The notes under the pieces are model-generated. The model saw only the letters and a program-made list of their open reading frames with translations. It had not been told where the DNA came from and did not search any database. DNA of 64,000 nt. It comes from Trametes villosa. Taxonomy: Eukaryota > Basidiomycota > Agaricomycetes > Polyporales > Polyporaceae. The stretch is from contig PUDQ02000003.1 in the NCBI GenBank assembly GCA_002964805.2, forward strand, positions 3,782,001 through 3,846,000. The letters are read 5' to 3'. A program made the position numbers and the translations under genes. Shown here piece by piece: positions 35,990-50,405 of the stretch. Positions within the stretch are counted from its first letter, which is position 1. Every line of letters begins with the position of its first letter.

Positions 35990-36390
35990 ACCGTCCTTGC
36001 TGTGTTTCGTACTTTTGTTTGTTTGTTTGTACCAGTAGACTGTCGCTTGAAGATCAGGCCTTCAGGATGGGCGACACGCTTCCTCCCCCTATCCGACCTT
36101 GCTTGCCTTGGGAACATGCGCGAATCCGATACGACCTCAGCTGGCTCAGGCTCAGACATATGAGATTAGACATGTAAACAATGCATCGAGATTAAGTATA
36201 TGCAAGTTGTCCGAACGCCGTACAACAGTACTACTAGCATAAGCCACATAGATGTTCCTAGCCACGCCGCATACATCCACCCCCAGCGCATGGTAAAGAT
36301 CACTAACCCACCCTACCAACAACCCACAAGCCTGGTATCATAATCCCCACCTCACTCACAATGCACATCGCGACCGGGTTTTCGAGGCAA
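35990..36390. other. convergent 3' region SPP2/SEC2
   Basis: About 400 bases between two converging stop codons. No gene; expected to hold two 3' UTRs. Confidence 0.5.
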
Positions 36391-39331
36391 TCAGTGCACG
36401 ACCGCGCCGATGCGCGCCCAGTACATCTCCTCGCGAAGACGCACGAGCTCCTTGTACGTGCGCTCCTCCCACGTCGCGTCGCCCACATACTGGCCCTCGT
36501 CCACCTTCTCCGCCTCGTCCTCCTTCACGTCCTTCGCGTCGGCCTCCGCCGCAGGTTCCGCAGGCTCGCTGTCTCCGTTCACCTGACGCTCGGGCTCGGC
36601 CTTCTCAGAGTCTGCCGGGGCACTCTCCACACCCTCTGCGAGGGTGGGCGCATCGGTGGCGGAGGCGGGCGCAGCGGCGTCAGCGGCAATAGGCTCAGGC
36701 TCCTCCGTGATAGGGGCCGACGGTTCAGGCTGCGCAGTCGCTTCTGCGGGGGCGGGAGCGTCGACGGCGGGGGCGGCCGCCTCTCCGCCCTCTGGCGCCT
36801 GCGCCGCAGGCTCAGCGGGGGCGTCGGCGGCCTGCGGGACCGCGACAGACGATGGCCGCGCGCGCGCAGCAGCTCTCCGGGGGAGGGGCGGCGGCGCGGG
36901 GGATGCGGTGCGTGATGGCGGCTTCTCGTCCTGGAGTGTGGGCGGGACCGCCGGCGCAGCCGTAGCTGCAGATGCTAGTGCTGGTGCCTCGTCCGACGCC
37001 GGGGCGATTTCCGACGCTGTTGAAGCGGGGTCCTCGGGCTTCTCCTGGGGCTCGGGCGTGGGGGCCTGTGAGGGAGGGAGGGGCACAGCGGTGGGCGCGG
37101 GGGAGGCAGCAAACGGGGACGTGAGCTCCTCGGTGGGTGTCGCGAACGAGTCCTGCGACTCCGTGCGCGAGATATCTGCAGGCGGCGCGAGGTGCTCGGT
37201 CGCGATCGCGGTCGGCGCTGGGGTCTCCTCCTTAGACTCAGACTGCGCCTCTTCGCTCGCCTTGGGTTCCGCGTCAGCAGGCTGCGCCTCAACGCTTAGA
37301 GGCTCGCTTTCGCCCGAGGTCCGCTCAGGCTCGGGGGTGGAAGGCGTCGGTTCGCGCCCTCTATTCCGCTTCGGGAGCGGCGGCGGGGCGGCAAGAGCCT
37401 GCTCCGCGGGCTTGGTCGGTTTAGGCGACGCAAGCGGCGGCGGGACAGAGTGCACCTGCCCAGGCGGCTTCGCAGGGGCATGCGACACCGTAGACGGATG
37501 CGCCGGCGGCGGCGGGGGCAAGCCCTTCCTCGATGGGTCCCTCGGGGGAAGCTTCGGCCGCGCGTCCTCGCTCGCCTTGGGTGCCTCCTTCTCGGGCGCA
37601 GGCTGGGGCGTCCCGCTCAGGCTGCGCTGCATCGAGCCCCAGAGCGAGCCGAGCCCGATCTTCGAGCGCCGCGGGGGGATCGCGGGCTTCGCCTGCGGCG
37701 CGGCGACGCCGTTCGGGCCGTCGGGCTTCCTCTCGACGCCGTTCACGGCGAGCTTCGCGGGCGGGCGGTCCGTGAAGGGCGGCTCCTCCCAGACCTTCTC
37801 GACGATGCTCGTGCGGACGTATGCCCAGAGCGAGCATGTCGTGCGCAGACGCGCGAGACACCAGCCGGACGTGCAGAGCGGGTAGATTGTTGACTGACGC
37901 GTGGGCGTGCCGGGTTGCCCGGAGGAGAGCGGGAGGGAAACGGGGAGGCCGGAGCTTGTCGCTTCTAGCCTGAAGATGTAGACTTGCGAGGGAGGCTCGG
38001 TGTTCGCGGGCGTGAACTGGGCGGAGTGTCTGTTCGCGCCGGAGAATGCGTTGGGGAGCGTGATGTCCCCTGCGCGGACGTTCTTGAACAGGGTGGTGGA
38101 CCAAGAAGCGCTCTGCGAGCCAGAGCGTGCGGCGTTCGGGGTGGTGGGCGTAGTGGCTGGAGAGTCGGAGCTAGTGCTGTAGATGGGAATGCCGCAGAGT
38201 GCGCAGACGATGTGGGTATGATGGGAACTGGCGGGTATACTGGGCGGGGAGAGCTCCTCGAGCAGAGTTGGGAATTGCATGGGCTCTACTGTGAGTTGCC
38301 CATTGTGAATGGCTGCGAGGACGGAGCGACGTGATAGCCAGTTCAGAGAGGGTGCCAGGTCCAGGCGAACAGTGGGATCCCTGTAGGCGTATTTTTAGCC
38401 ATGGCAGTGAAAGAGAAGAGGTCTGGTATACGCACGAATCCTCAGCGACAAGGCGCGCAAGAAGCGGTAGTGGGAGAAGGGTGGACATAGCAGGCGGCTG
38501 CGCCGAAGCCGGACGGATGGCGCGGAGGTGGGAGATGAAGACGAGGAATTCATGATATGGGACATGCGACGCTAGCAGTCGTGGCCGATGCGGGCGACCA
38601 CCATCTGGGGAGCGATCCACCCACTTGCCTTTGCCCATGCGCGAACGCATCTCCTCCGCTCTCCGGTCCGCCTCCTCCTTCTCCGCCTGAAGCGCCTGCA
38701 TCTGCGCCTGGAGCACCCCGACGATCTCCTCGGCTCCCCGAAGCGCATTTTCGGTCTCTTCGAGCTTGCGCGCACTTCGGGCTTCCGCCATACGCGCCTG
38801 AGCGACCATCGTGTTGGCCTGGCCGAACAGGCCCGCGCTCAGGTCGTCCAGCTCCTGCTCGATCTCTTGCCGGGCGGACTCGGCCTGTCCTCTCCGCGCG
38901 GCCTCCTCCGTCGCCCTCTCCATCAGGCGGTTGAGTTCGGTGGTGACATGCGACTTCTCCACCAGCAGGCCCGTGCTCAAGGCAGAGAGGTGCTGCGTGC
39001 GCTCAAGCTCGAGCTGCGAGATCTTGAGCGTGGACTGGCGGAGGTTGGACGAGGTGACGTGCAGCTCGTCCTCGAGGTCTGAGACGCGGTCGTACGAGCG
39101 CACGAGCTTGTTGTTCAGCTGCGTGACCTGCGAGAACAGGTCCTGCACCTGGTTCCGGAGCGACTCGATGACCATCGCCTGTGCGTCCGGGTCGGAGTTG
39201 TGTGCCTGGAGCTTCGTGTCCTCGCCGTTCGCGCCGTGCGGGACGACGGTCGTCTTCTGCTCGAGGAAGTCCGCCTCCGCGTTCAGCTCGTGGATCTCGC
39301 TGTCCACCGAGGGCTTGTGGGCGTGCGACAT
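36391..39331 (-). CDS. SEC2: Rab GDP/GTP exchange factor Sec2
   Basis: Activates the Rab GTPase Sec4 on secretory vesicles for polarised exocytosis. Two exons, 39331-38436 and 38380-36391 (55-base intron, phase 2), 961 residues. The Sec2p GEF coiled coil covers about residues 55-225, with LSTGLLVEKSHVTTELNRLM, ERATEEAARRGQAESARQEI and LDDLSAGLFGQANTMVAQAR. A conserved helical block follows (YHEFLVFISHLRAIRP, then across the intron EDSDPTVRLDLAPSLNWLSR). Next is a Cys-containing segment HTHIVCALCGIPIY near 353, and a later GWCLARLRTTCSLWAYVRT. The rest is Pro/Ala/Glu-rich disorder ending YKELVRLREEMYWARIG. A 30-base GT-AG stretch near 38572 is read through as coding because it is too short for an intron and keeps the frame. 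Confidence 0.92.
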
Positions 39332-40124
39332 GGCGTGTCAGCGGCTCCGTGATATCACCAGGATGCTAGGCCAGAAAGGGCGTGATGTGAACAAAGAACA
39401 GTCGTGCGGCCTGACGCTGTCAAAGCGCGGGGATTTTCGGTTCGTAGTCTGTAGGTGGTCGGGCGTAGCACAGCGTGAGCGGGTGAGGTAGGGTTACTGC
39501 CGGACAGGAGGGTCCAGGACGGAGTGACGTGAGGTTTGAAAAGGCTAGGCGTCGTGGTCCATTTCGTCGGGCGTCAAAGCCTTTGGACAACAACCACAAA
39601 CAGTCGTTAGATCTCATCGGGGAGTACTTTGCAAGATGGACGATTCGCTCGGCGGGGACGACCTCATGAGCACTGCACACGGCTCTGAGAGGGACATCTC
39701 GAATGCTCTGATATATAGGGTGTTGTATTCGGAGCATTGTATATCACACAGCGTCGGGATTGGCCGTCTTCCCCTATACGTTTTGGAATCCTCATCCTCA
39801 AAATCAAGGGTGGGCTCGTGCCAGTCCTTGCGTGCCCACACCGGTGCCTGATCTACGCAGGGTACGGCATTTCCCGCAGAGGGTCAGAGCGGCGAAAGAC
39901 AGTGTAGGATACAAAAGACGTACAAGAACGCCTCGCTGGTGCAATGAGGTGGGGGAAGAGCGAAGCGAAGCGGTCAAATGACAGTGCCGGTATGCCGCAA
40001 CCAAGTCTGCCCCGATGAGCGCAATGTCGCGAAACACAGGCCCTATCCACCAGGGCGCATTGCAGCCAGGGGTGGGTGATGGTTCTTACTGGTGACGAGA
40101 AGGGCCGATGGGTCTCGGAGCTAT
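39332..40124. other. intergenic upstream of SEC2
   Basis: Holds the SEC2 promoter and the 3' flank of the next minus-strand gene. No separate gene recognised. Confidence 0.4.
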
Positions 40125-41034
40125 TCATGCTGGGAAGTTGTGTAGCGCCAAAGAATCGTTTGATGCGAGGCGGTGGATGATAGTGGCGAATTCGGTGCAT
40201 ACAGTCGTCCAGAAATGCTCGGCGTCGTTTGCCAGCAAGCCAGCGTAGGACACGGGAAGAGACTCCATGGAGAGAGACCCAATCGATTGTAATGGCAGAG
40301 CAACGAGTTCGCTTGAGGCTTCTAAATAGCAAGTGAGTTGACTGTAGATGCAGGCAGAGACCATTGAACCAGTGTCGGCGAAGCAAACCACAGAGACATG
40401 AGCGTTCGGAGGCATGGCCGAATCGTCTTCTGTCTTATCAAGCTTGACTTTCCATAAGAATAGCATGGCGCGGCGAACACGGGGGATCAAGTCCGCTACG
40501 TCCGCACAGAAGGTAGTGGGGACACGTCTCCGTGTGGGATTGGAGTACGCGAAGGAGGGCGACCCGGAGACAAGTGTGGCCAAAATGGCCGGAGGTGCGC
40601 GATCAGACGAAGCCACGGTGCTCAGCCTTGCTGTCCCTGCGGACTGGCGTCAGCGGTGTTCTTCGAACGTGATAGCTCTGCCTTGGTGATGCGCCCGAAA
40701 CGACACGAGCAGTCCCGATAGAATTGCGCACGTTCAAGGGTGGGGGCGAGTTGGGAGGGCGCTAGGGCGACGGTAAGCTCAGCCTCGCGAATATTGAGAG
40801 CCATGCATGACCGCTCTGCCTCCGGGCTTCGACCGTCGGCAGTAATCGCTCGGCAAGGGGCATGGCCACGATATCGAGGCCGTCGGGAGGGGTTCGCCGC
40901 CGCTGGGTGTGGGGAGAGCGGTGCTCGTGGCCCGCAGGGGCGGTGTTGCGCAAAAACATGGAGACGGGGATGGGCGCAGGGGACGACGAGCGCGCAGCAG
41001 CATTGGTCGGGCGTGGCTTTACGTAAGATGCCAT
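40125..41034 (-). CDS. hypothetical protein, divergent from GFA1
   Basis: A plausible three-exon minus-strand gene with no recognised domain. Exon 1 starts with the ATG at 41034 (MASYVKPRPTNAAARSSSPA) and reaches VEARRQS. A 50-base intron with GT-AG ends joins it in phase to APSQLAPTLER. A second intron of about 100 bases can then join in phase to RTARLSTVASSDRAPPAILA. The last exon is the best coding evidence: FCADVADLIPRVRRAMLFLW, DDSAMPPNAHVSVVCFAD and EHFWTTVCTEFATIIHRLAS, to a stop at 40125. Alternative joins are possible. It starts 200 bases from the GFA1 ATG, implying a shared promoter. Function unknown. Confidence 0.42.
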
Positions 41035-41233
41035 GTATGGTTTCAGTTGCGACGCGTCGAGCGAATATAAACTCCTCCGTCTTGTTATCTTCCCGACACA
41101 TCCCTTCCCGTCCTTCCTCCTCCTTTCTCCCCGTCTGCCTCCTCTCGACCTCCTTCACGCCCTCGTACGCGCTTGTATACGCCCCGGAACGCCTCGCAAC
41201 GCTCAACACACCCAACACACGTCGTAGTCAATC
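41035..41233. promoter_or_regulatory. short divergent promoter upstream of GFA1
   Basis: 199 bases separate the hypothetical gene start from the GFA1 ATG. The plus-strand side is strongly pyrimidine-rich (41084-41160), as in promoters of highly expressed fungal genes. No defined TATA box assigned, although ATATAA occurs near 41065. Confidence 0.45.
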
Positions 41234-43991
<2,758 letters not shown>

Positions 43992-44601
43992 GCGTCTACC
44001 GCAGTCGAACGTGCGTCCTCCGCGACGCTCGTTTACTACGAGAAGCAGGGCAGCGGCGACGAGGTGGGCTGCGGGTCGCGGGTACGGAAGGATGTACGAG
44101 AGAGGAATGTAGGAAAAGCAAACGCACGGACGCTCGCAGCAAAACGGACTCTCTACGCGCCGCCCGGGATGGGCGGTGTACCACGGACAGACAGACGTAC
44201 GACCTTCATTAGATACAGACACAGACGCCATATATAGTTCTTTCCGTGCCCGCTCCGTCGCGCGACGTGGCGGGGCGGTGGTATAACATCTCATACACAT
44301 GCTTGGCTGTTCATAGCGCCAACCTTGCGACGTCCGACTGTTCTGCGACATCTATCGGGGTGTGCGTCGGCGTGTGTACGCTGTACGATGCGCAATCGCC
44401 ATAGCTATGCTAGGTCAAATGAAAGAATCCCACTGCTCGATCATAACTTCCTAACTGATACGCTGGAGGAGATACTTGGTACAGAGCGAGTGCTGTATCA
44501 CGAAACGGTAGGAGCACAACGATTCATTCGCTAATGATACAAAGGATTACTCCGCGCTATGCTACAAGTCCGGTGGATGGGGAAGGGCATGTCGGGGCCG
44601 C
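43992..44601. other. convergent 3' region GFA1 / small unknown gene
   Basis: About 610 bases between converging stops. No gene recognised. Confidence 0.45.
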
Positions 44602-45328
44602 TCAGTAACCGGGACCGCCAGCAGCGCCGCCCATCGTGGGGTGGCCCGCCTGGCCCGCGGTCACGTCCGACAGCGTGTTCGCGTTCTGCATCCCGCCCAA
44701 GTGACGGTTGTCCGGGTGCGCCCCATGCGCGACCGCGCGCTCGCGGCGCATGAGCGCCTCCTTCTCGAGGCGCTCCGCCTCCGCGATCTCCGCGCTCTGC
44801 ATCTTGAACGCGCCCGCCTCCTGCTCCTTCTGGAAGCCCTTCTCCTTCAGGGCCTGCGAGCCGACCATCGCGCCCGCGGCGCGCTCGGCCTTGCCTGCGA
44901 GCCGCGAGCCGCCGCCGCCGCTGCGGTTGTTGTTGATGTGCGTGGCGGGCGGGACGGGCGCGTTGGGCCCGGTGCCTGGGGCGGTGGAGTAGGGGTCGGC
45001 CTGCATGCCGGTGTTCATGCCAGGGCCCTGCAAGCGAAAGGTGAGCGACTATGAAGGAGGGGGAGGAGGGAGGGGGAACGTACGGTGTTGCCGTACCCGG
45101 GCTGTTGTTGGCCTTCGGGGTATGCACCGGCGTGGTTGCGGTGGTTGCCCGCGCCCACGCCGACGCCTGGCTGGCCGATGTTCTGGTTGGCGTTAAGGTC
45201 GGCATCGTGGCGAGCGTCGTGCTTCGCGGCGTGCTTCGACTCCTGAATGCGGATGGGTGAGCACGCATCTTCGCTGTATAACAGTAAAAAGGTCTACGTA
45301 CCTTGTTGTGCTTTCCGAAAAGCGGCAT
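44602..45328 (-). CDS. small hydrophilic Ala/Gly/His-rich protein, unknown function
   Basis: Three exons in phase: 45328-45302, 45242-45084 and 45027-44602, 203 residues. It starts MPLFGKHNK, continues with ESKHAAKHDARHDADLNANQ and GAYPEGQQQPGYGNT, then a Gly/Asn linker. The conserved-looking core is a charged amphipathic region: LAGKAERAAGAMVGSQALK, FQKEQEAGAFKMQSAEIAEA and ERLEKEALMRRERAVAHGA, then HPDNRHLGG. No signal peptide or membrane helix. The repeated Ala/Glu/Lys/Gly composition recalls stress or desiccation proteins, and I recall similar basidiomycete hypotheticals, but no named family can be given. The promoter has a TATA box and an AGGGG stress-element-like motif. Confidence 0.75.
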
Positions 45329-47863
45329 GATGATTATAAGGGGGGTAGGTAGTTGATTGAGTGGTTGGTTGGTTGAGTGGTTGGGCGTCGTAAGAGTTCG
45401 TGAACAGGTGTTGTGCTGTTCCGGGGAATTTCCCCAAGGTTTATATACGTTCTCAGTCGCCCTGGCGCAGCACCATGGCTTAGGGGCGGATCCCCACCGC
45501 TCCATGGAGGATGACGTTCTTCCGGGTTCAACGTTCCTGGGCGACACGAGAGCCCTGGCCATGGTGAGGGACTCCTCGTCGTCGTCGTCATCCTGTGTTC
45601 GGCATTGCCCCACGTACCTTGGGGTAGTGTCTCGTGGACCCTCCACTCGATGTGATCACCGGTCAGGAGGTGGGGGCATCACTGCGGGAGCCTGGAGTTG
45701 GGTACGGCCCCACAGGCTGCACCTCCGAACTAGGCAACTGTTGTGGTTCGCCGCCGCGACGCTGGAGTGGGTGCCCCGCTGTCGCCGCACTAACACCTGA
45801 TCGAATATTTAAGAGACTGCTGTACATAAATCAACCACTGGACGTGTTCGCGCGTACGTACCACTAGGCAAGGGTTGCAAGTTTAGGAGGAAGTTCAAGA
45901 GGAGTTTGCGGCGTCATTCTTCGGAAGTAGCGCCCATTGTGGCGTCGAGCGCTAACTGCACTCTCGGTCTCCACCGTAACACCACCTACCACCACTTGTT
46001 CCCTCTGCACCAGCAAGCGCGCCACGTCGCTGAACGCACCCGTCGCAGTGTATGTAAGCGAATACTGCTGCAAGCGTATCCAGAGGGTTGTGACGCACTC
46101 GGATGCCGGTACTTAGAGTAACTGGCCAGCCGAGAGCGCAAAATCGCTCAGAACTTCCCGGCGCAAGTTCTTCGCTGCCTCTTGCTACATAGATTGATTT
46201 CCTCCTGTATGAGCTCCAGTTGGACATCTACTGCGGCCCCAGGTTTCTGACACGCTTCTGCTGTAGTACTGCGCTATCGCTCAAATTAACTCCTGCCCCG
46301 GAGGGGCATCGCCACCCCCGGCGGGTGTCCTATCTTCATATATGCGTTCGCAACTGGTATATTCACCGGATGCATCGCGGCAGGTCGGCGCAGCACACCA
46401 ACTGCGTCCTAATGCAGTCCACACGGCGTTATTGCTCGGCTTCCAGGCTGCGGGGCTGCGGGGCATGAAACACGAGGCGCAAAGCATGTTGAAACTTGAA
46501 ATGCGTCAGTCTTCCGTCCTTCTACTGCGTGCCTCGGCTCCTGACGCGCCCCCGCTGCAGCCTTCCTCGCTTGTAAGGGCCAGGCTGTTGTCAGCGGGTT
46601 ATTTCTGTCTGCAATGCACGTTCTTCATGCTTCGGTCAGCGCGCTCACCTATTCAGTCAGTAGAGCCCTAGCAAGTATCCGCTGCGAGATCTGGCCCCTG
46701 GACTCGCGAACAGCACGTCCAATCTCAGGTACATCCGCAGCCTTCTTTTGCAGCTCCGATGTTCTCGTGCTTCGACGCGTACATTGGGAGCGTGTATACC
46801 ACGTGTATCTCTCCGCCTTCGCCGCCGTACTCCGCTGCAGTTCGGCATGCAACCGATGTCATTTACACAGAAATAACCCATACCATGGCCATGGATAGAT
46901 CGTCGCGCGTGGACTGGGATTGGTACGTGGCAGACTGCGCGCCGTCCCCCAAGTCAACGCAGGCCTGTCACCCCGGCTTCCCAGATCCTCCCAAGCAGTG
47001 TCCATTCTACCTAGAAGCGCCGGGCAGATCGCCTCAAACGAAGTTCGGGTATTGGGGAAATCGAACGCGAACGGCCCGCGGGGTCATCGACATCCTCCGC
47101 CGCCGCAAGTACTGCACAGGGCCAACCTCCCATTCACGGAATATGTGGTCCTTGCGCCTGGTCAGTGAGTCGTACCAGTATGATGCTGTCTCATGCAGGC
47201 TCTTCCCGAAGCCTACCGGCGTCCCAGGCTCCAGGCACACGTACTTGCACGGCGGTGTCTGGCGGTGTTTCCCCATAGATAGACGCCCGCCGGTCGAAAG
47301 TCGCGCCACAGCCACCTCTGCGGTCCTTGGCTTCGACTTCGATCTCGACTGCGACGCTCGCGGCTCGCGGCGTATGCGAATACAAGTACAGGGGTCGAAC
47401 CTTATACACACGCAGTACCTTCTCTAGCACCCGTGACTGCGCAATCAGGTCTATGGCCAAGTCGGGGAACCTGCTCGAGTCATGTCTTTGCTGCAGCAGC
47501 CATTTCCGCGCGCCCCCGAACCGCACGCGCTGCCGGAGGCAAGTTTCATTTGCGCTCGTACACACTGGCATGACTCTGCCAATCAATCAGCTGCAGGTAT
47601 TGCGAGTACCACCCCGCGAAGGATGACTGCCGCTGTGCGCTTCGGCCGCGGCGATGCGGCAGTAAGAGCTTCCTGGACACCCGGATCGCAGGGGTCACTG
47701 GGTTGTACGCGCCTGCCTGATGCTGCAGCATCCCGAGTCTGCGAACTTTCGTGACTGCAGCTCTATATGAAGGCCAGTGCACATATCTCGCGCACGCCGC
47801 CCTGAGCCATGCTCGACTCCCGCCGCCACTCCCTGTCCAAGTACCACTACACCCTCACCCCGA
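45329..47863. other. 2.5 kb without a supported gene
   Basis: Apart from the small gene's promoter at the left, I could not build a gene. On the minus strand at 47034-47411 one stretch looks protein-like (FGKSLHETASYWYDSLTRRK, then DHIFREWEVGPVQYLRRR), but flanking frames break up and no family is recognised. It may be a decayed gene. Confidence 0.35.
45423..45447 (-). promoter_or_regulatory. TATA box with adjacent inverted repeat
   Basis: TATATAA on the minus strand at 45447-45441, about 113 bases upstream of the ATG at 45328. Immediately beyond it lies a near-palindrome GGGGAATTTCCCC (45423-45435). AGGGG at 45482-45486 resembles the fungal stress response element. Functional roles are inferred from position. 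Confidence 0.5.
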
Positions 47864-48857
47864 ATGCAGCCCTTCACGACGAACGACGCCCGCTACACGA
47901 CGTCTTCCGTCCGGCCGCCCTCGGCGCCGGACGAGCACTCGGTGGCGAATATCAGAAGCCCAACAGGCTTCGAAACCTTCCAGGTACGTCCCGCCCTATG
48001 CTCGCCGCTCCCGTCTGCGCTGACCGCCGCTCCGCACAGGCCGAGTACCCGACTTCGGGTACTTCGATCGAGCCCCAGTTTGGGGCTTTACCTCAGCAGA
48101 TCACTGCTGAGGCCCCCCAGGTGTACGAGAACACCTGGGCTTATGGACAGACCACAACCCCAGGTGTGTTTGTCGGCTTTGCTCACTGAAGTGCCTAGAA
48201 TGTGGTCTTTGCTGAACATAACTGTCCTTCAGAACAAACGACCCACAGGCTCATAACTCAACACGGCCCAACGACCGCCGACCCTTCCCGCCTCCGGATC
48301 TTACAGCAGTACGACCACCCTGTCCCCTACCAGCCCCTCTCTCTCCAGGAGCAGTCAACCAGTCTCCCCGACGGCTCCCCACCCTTCGACCAACCTGGCC
48401 TCATCTTAGTCCCCACCCAATGTTTCTATCAGCAGCAGTTCCCTGCTATCACGCCTGCTCCCATGCAGGCCATAATCCCCCACCTGGGTGAATTCACCCA
48501 GTACCAAGGAGACATGGTGAGCTGCATATCCTATCACATCAGTTGTAGCTAAGAGGGCCTGTGGCCCACTACCAGTACCATCCTCTCCCAGAACACCCCC
48601 TAAACGGGGTGCACTCCCGTATCCTTTACATCTGCCCACAATGTGGACACGGTAAGCCCGCCTGTACACTCAACCTTCAGTAGCATGTGCTGACCAAACA
48701 CGATCAAGAATTCTCCCGCAAATGGAACAGGGACCAGCACGTCAACAGTGTGCATAATGGCGAACGGCCTCACCTCTGCCGGTCCTGCAAGAAGACCTAC
48801 TCTCGAAAGCATGACCTCAAGAGGCATGTTGCGAGAGAGCATCAAACCACACTATGA
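47864..48857 (+). CDS. C2H2 zinc-finger protein, two fingers
   Basis: Probable nuclear transcription factor. Five exons in phase: 47864-47983, 48040-48163, 48233-48516, 48576-48651 and 48709-48857, 250 residues. The N-terminal two thirds is Pro/Gln/Ser/Thr-rich, suited to an activation region. Two tandem classical fingers sit at the C-terminus: CPQCGHEF...DQHVNSVH and, after the linker NGERPH, CRSCKKTYSRKHDLKRHVAREH; both are C-x2-C-x12-H-x4-H. The protein ends QTTL just past finger 2. The last intron cuts finger 1 right after CPQCGH, which supports the splice model because both halves fit in phase. The start is the ATG in frame with MQPFTTNDARYTTSS; an earlier in-frame start was not excluded. 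Targets unknown. Confidence 0.83.
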
Positions 48858-49343
48858 GGTGCCCCCGGTATGTGCACGTCCTCCCGTCGGGTACACCGTT
48901 GCCAGTGAATGTTGACTCCCTATTTGGAATGCAGGGCCACCCGGCTATGTGTCTATGTGTTGTCTAGTGTAGTGCTCTGAATGTACCTGCTCTGCCGTTT
49001 TGAATTGATGTTGTCATGTTGTGTAATGTGGTCGTTCCCGTTGTGTGCAATCAGTCAACAAGTCAACAAGAACCAATCCCGCATTCTACTAACAACGCTC
49101 TGGTTGTATACGAGAGGTTGAGGTTTATTTGGGTACACATGAGTACCCGTGAACCGCCCCTCAGGCTCACGAGGAGAGAGCTGACAATTCCTCCCCGCCC
49201 ACCGGCCAAAAGGCCTCCTCGAGCTCAACTACCCTCGCCCAAATCTCCTCCGCCCGGAGGAAGGCCGGGCTACCGGGATCGATGGGTAGCCTATACCACG
49301 ACCCGAGGTGAGCTGTGTCGTCCCGAACACCGTCCCGGAACAC
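48858..49343. other. convergent 3' region zinc-finger / TENA gene
   Basis: About 490 bases between converging stops. No gene recognised. Confidence 0.45.
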
Positions 49344-50026
49344 CTACATGTTGACAAGTTCGCCCAGGTCGTCCACGAACCGCACGAACTCGGGGTTCGT
49401 CCAGTTCTCCGCGAGCTCCTTGATCGCAGGGAGCGCAGACTCCGCCCCCGTCGCGGCGGTCGCGTTAGGCAGCAGCGACTTGACGTAGCTCCAAGCGTCG
49501 AGGTAGACCTGCGCGGCGAGACCAAACCTGTCAGTCGACATCTCATACTAGGACGCGGTGCGGACGCGTCGCCACCCACCCGCTCCATCGCCCACAGGAA
49601 CACGAGCCCGTCCTCGAACGTCCCGAGCGCGCCCACGCGCGCCATCTCCGCCGTGTAGTCGCGCGTCGCCTTGCGCTCGCGCCAGCGCGCGAGGTCGAGC
49701 CCGTGCGCACGCGCGACGTCCGCGAACAGCCCGACCTCGCGGCGCACGTTCTGCAGCGCGTCCGCGAGCACGCCGATGAGGCGCTCGCCCGGCGCGTCGG
49801 CGGACTGCGCGTCGCGGGAGGAGATGGGGACGCGCGCGAGGAGCTGCCCCATGAAGCGCGGGTACGCGTGCGCGGCGTAGATGCGGTCCTGCGAGAGGTA
49901 GAGCGCGAGGAGCGCGGGCGGGAGCGTGCCCGTGCCCGCGGCGGTGAGGAAGGGGTGCTCAGTCGCGGCGGAGTAGGGGCGCGGAGTAGGGAGAGACGTG
50001 AGGTGGGCTGTAAGCGGAACGGACAT
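49344..50026 (-). CDS. TENA/THI-4 family protein (haem-oxygenase-like fold)
   Basis: Member of the TENA/thiaminase-2/PqqC-like superfamily; bacterial and yeast relatives handle thiamine pyrimidine breakdown products, but many fungal stand-alone members are uncharacterised. Two exons, 50026-49580 and 49508-49344 (71-base intron, phase 0), 203 residues. Key blocks: MSVPLTAHLTSLPTPRPYSA, ATEHPFLTAAGTGTLPPALL, LYLSQDRIYAAHAYPRFMGQ, then RKATRDYTAEMARVGALGTF and FLWAMERVYLDAWSYVKSLL across the intron. The acceptor is fixed by the conserved MERVYLDAW join. The catalytic Cys of true thiaminase II was not located, so hydrolase activity is not claimed. It lies 380 bases downstream of SEC24 in the same direction. 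Confidence 0.85.
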
Positions 50027-50405
50027 CTTCGCGAAGTTTGGCGCAACTGGGCGACTGAGTTGGTTAGCGACGTCGACGCGTCGTGGCAAGACGAGAGATA
50101 CGATTGAGACTCCTCCAGTCGTATCGACATCTGCGTAGCTGGACGATTCCAAGATAGCAGCGATGAAGTCATAGCTGGGCGAGTCGCGCCCAGAAAGCGC
50201 CCCCATCGATGCGAGCATGCTGCACCTCCTACCGCCGCGCGCGGCCGGCTCTCCCGAATCTAGTATAGATAGCAAAGAGTTCAAAGGCTCGACAAGGCTG
50301 ATCGTACGTTACGTATACTCGACACAACGGAAACAGAAAACTCCAGCCCGGTTCTTGCGCGCTTCCTCCGCCGCCGTCCTAGCCCTCCGCCAGCCGTTCC
50401 TGCGC
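50027..50405. other. intergenic SEC24 to TENA gene
   Basis: Contains the SEC24 3' UTR and the TENA gene promoter. An open frame runs upstream from the TENA start without homology. Confidence 0.4.

Noticed and set aside
36644..37885. long plus-strand open frame opposite SEC2
   Set aside because: Low-complexity Ala/Gly/Ser mirror of the Pro/Ala/Glu-rich SEC2 exon, with no domain.
38572..38601. GT-AG stretch in SEC2 that could be an intron
   Set aside because: Only 30 bases, divisible by three and stop-free; reading through gives a continuous protein leading into a conserved block.
49548..49579. 32-base intron option in the TENA gene
   Set aside because: Too short, and the 71-base alternative gives the conserved MERVYLDAW join in phase.
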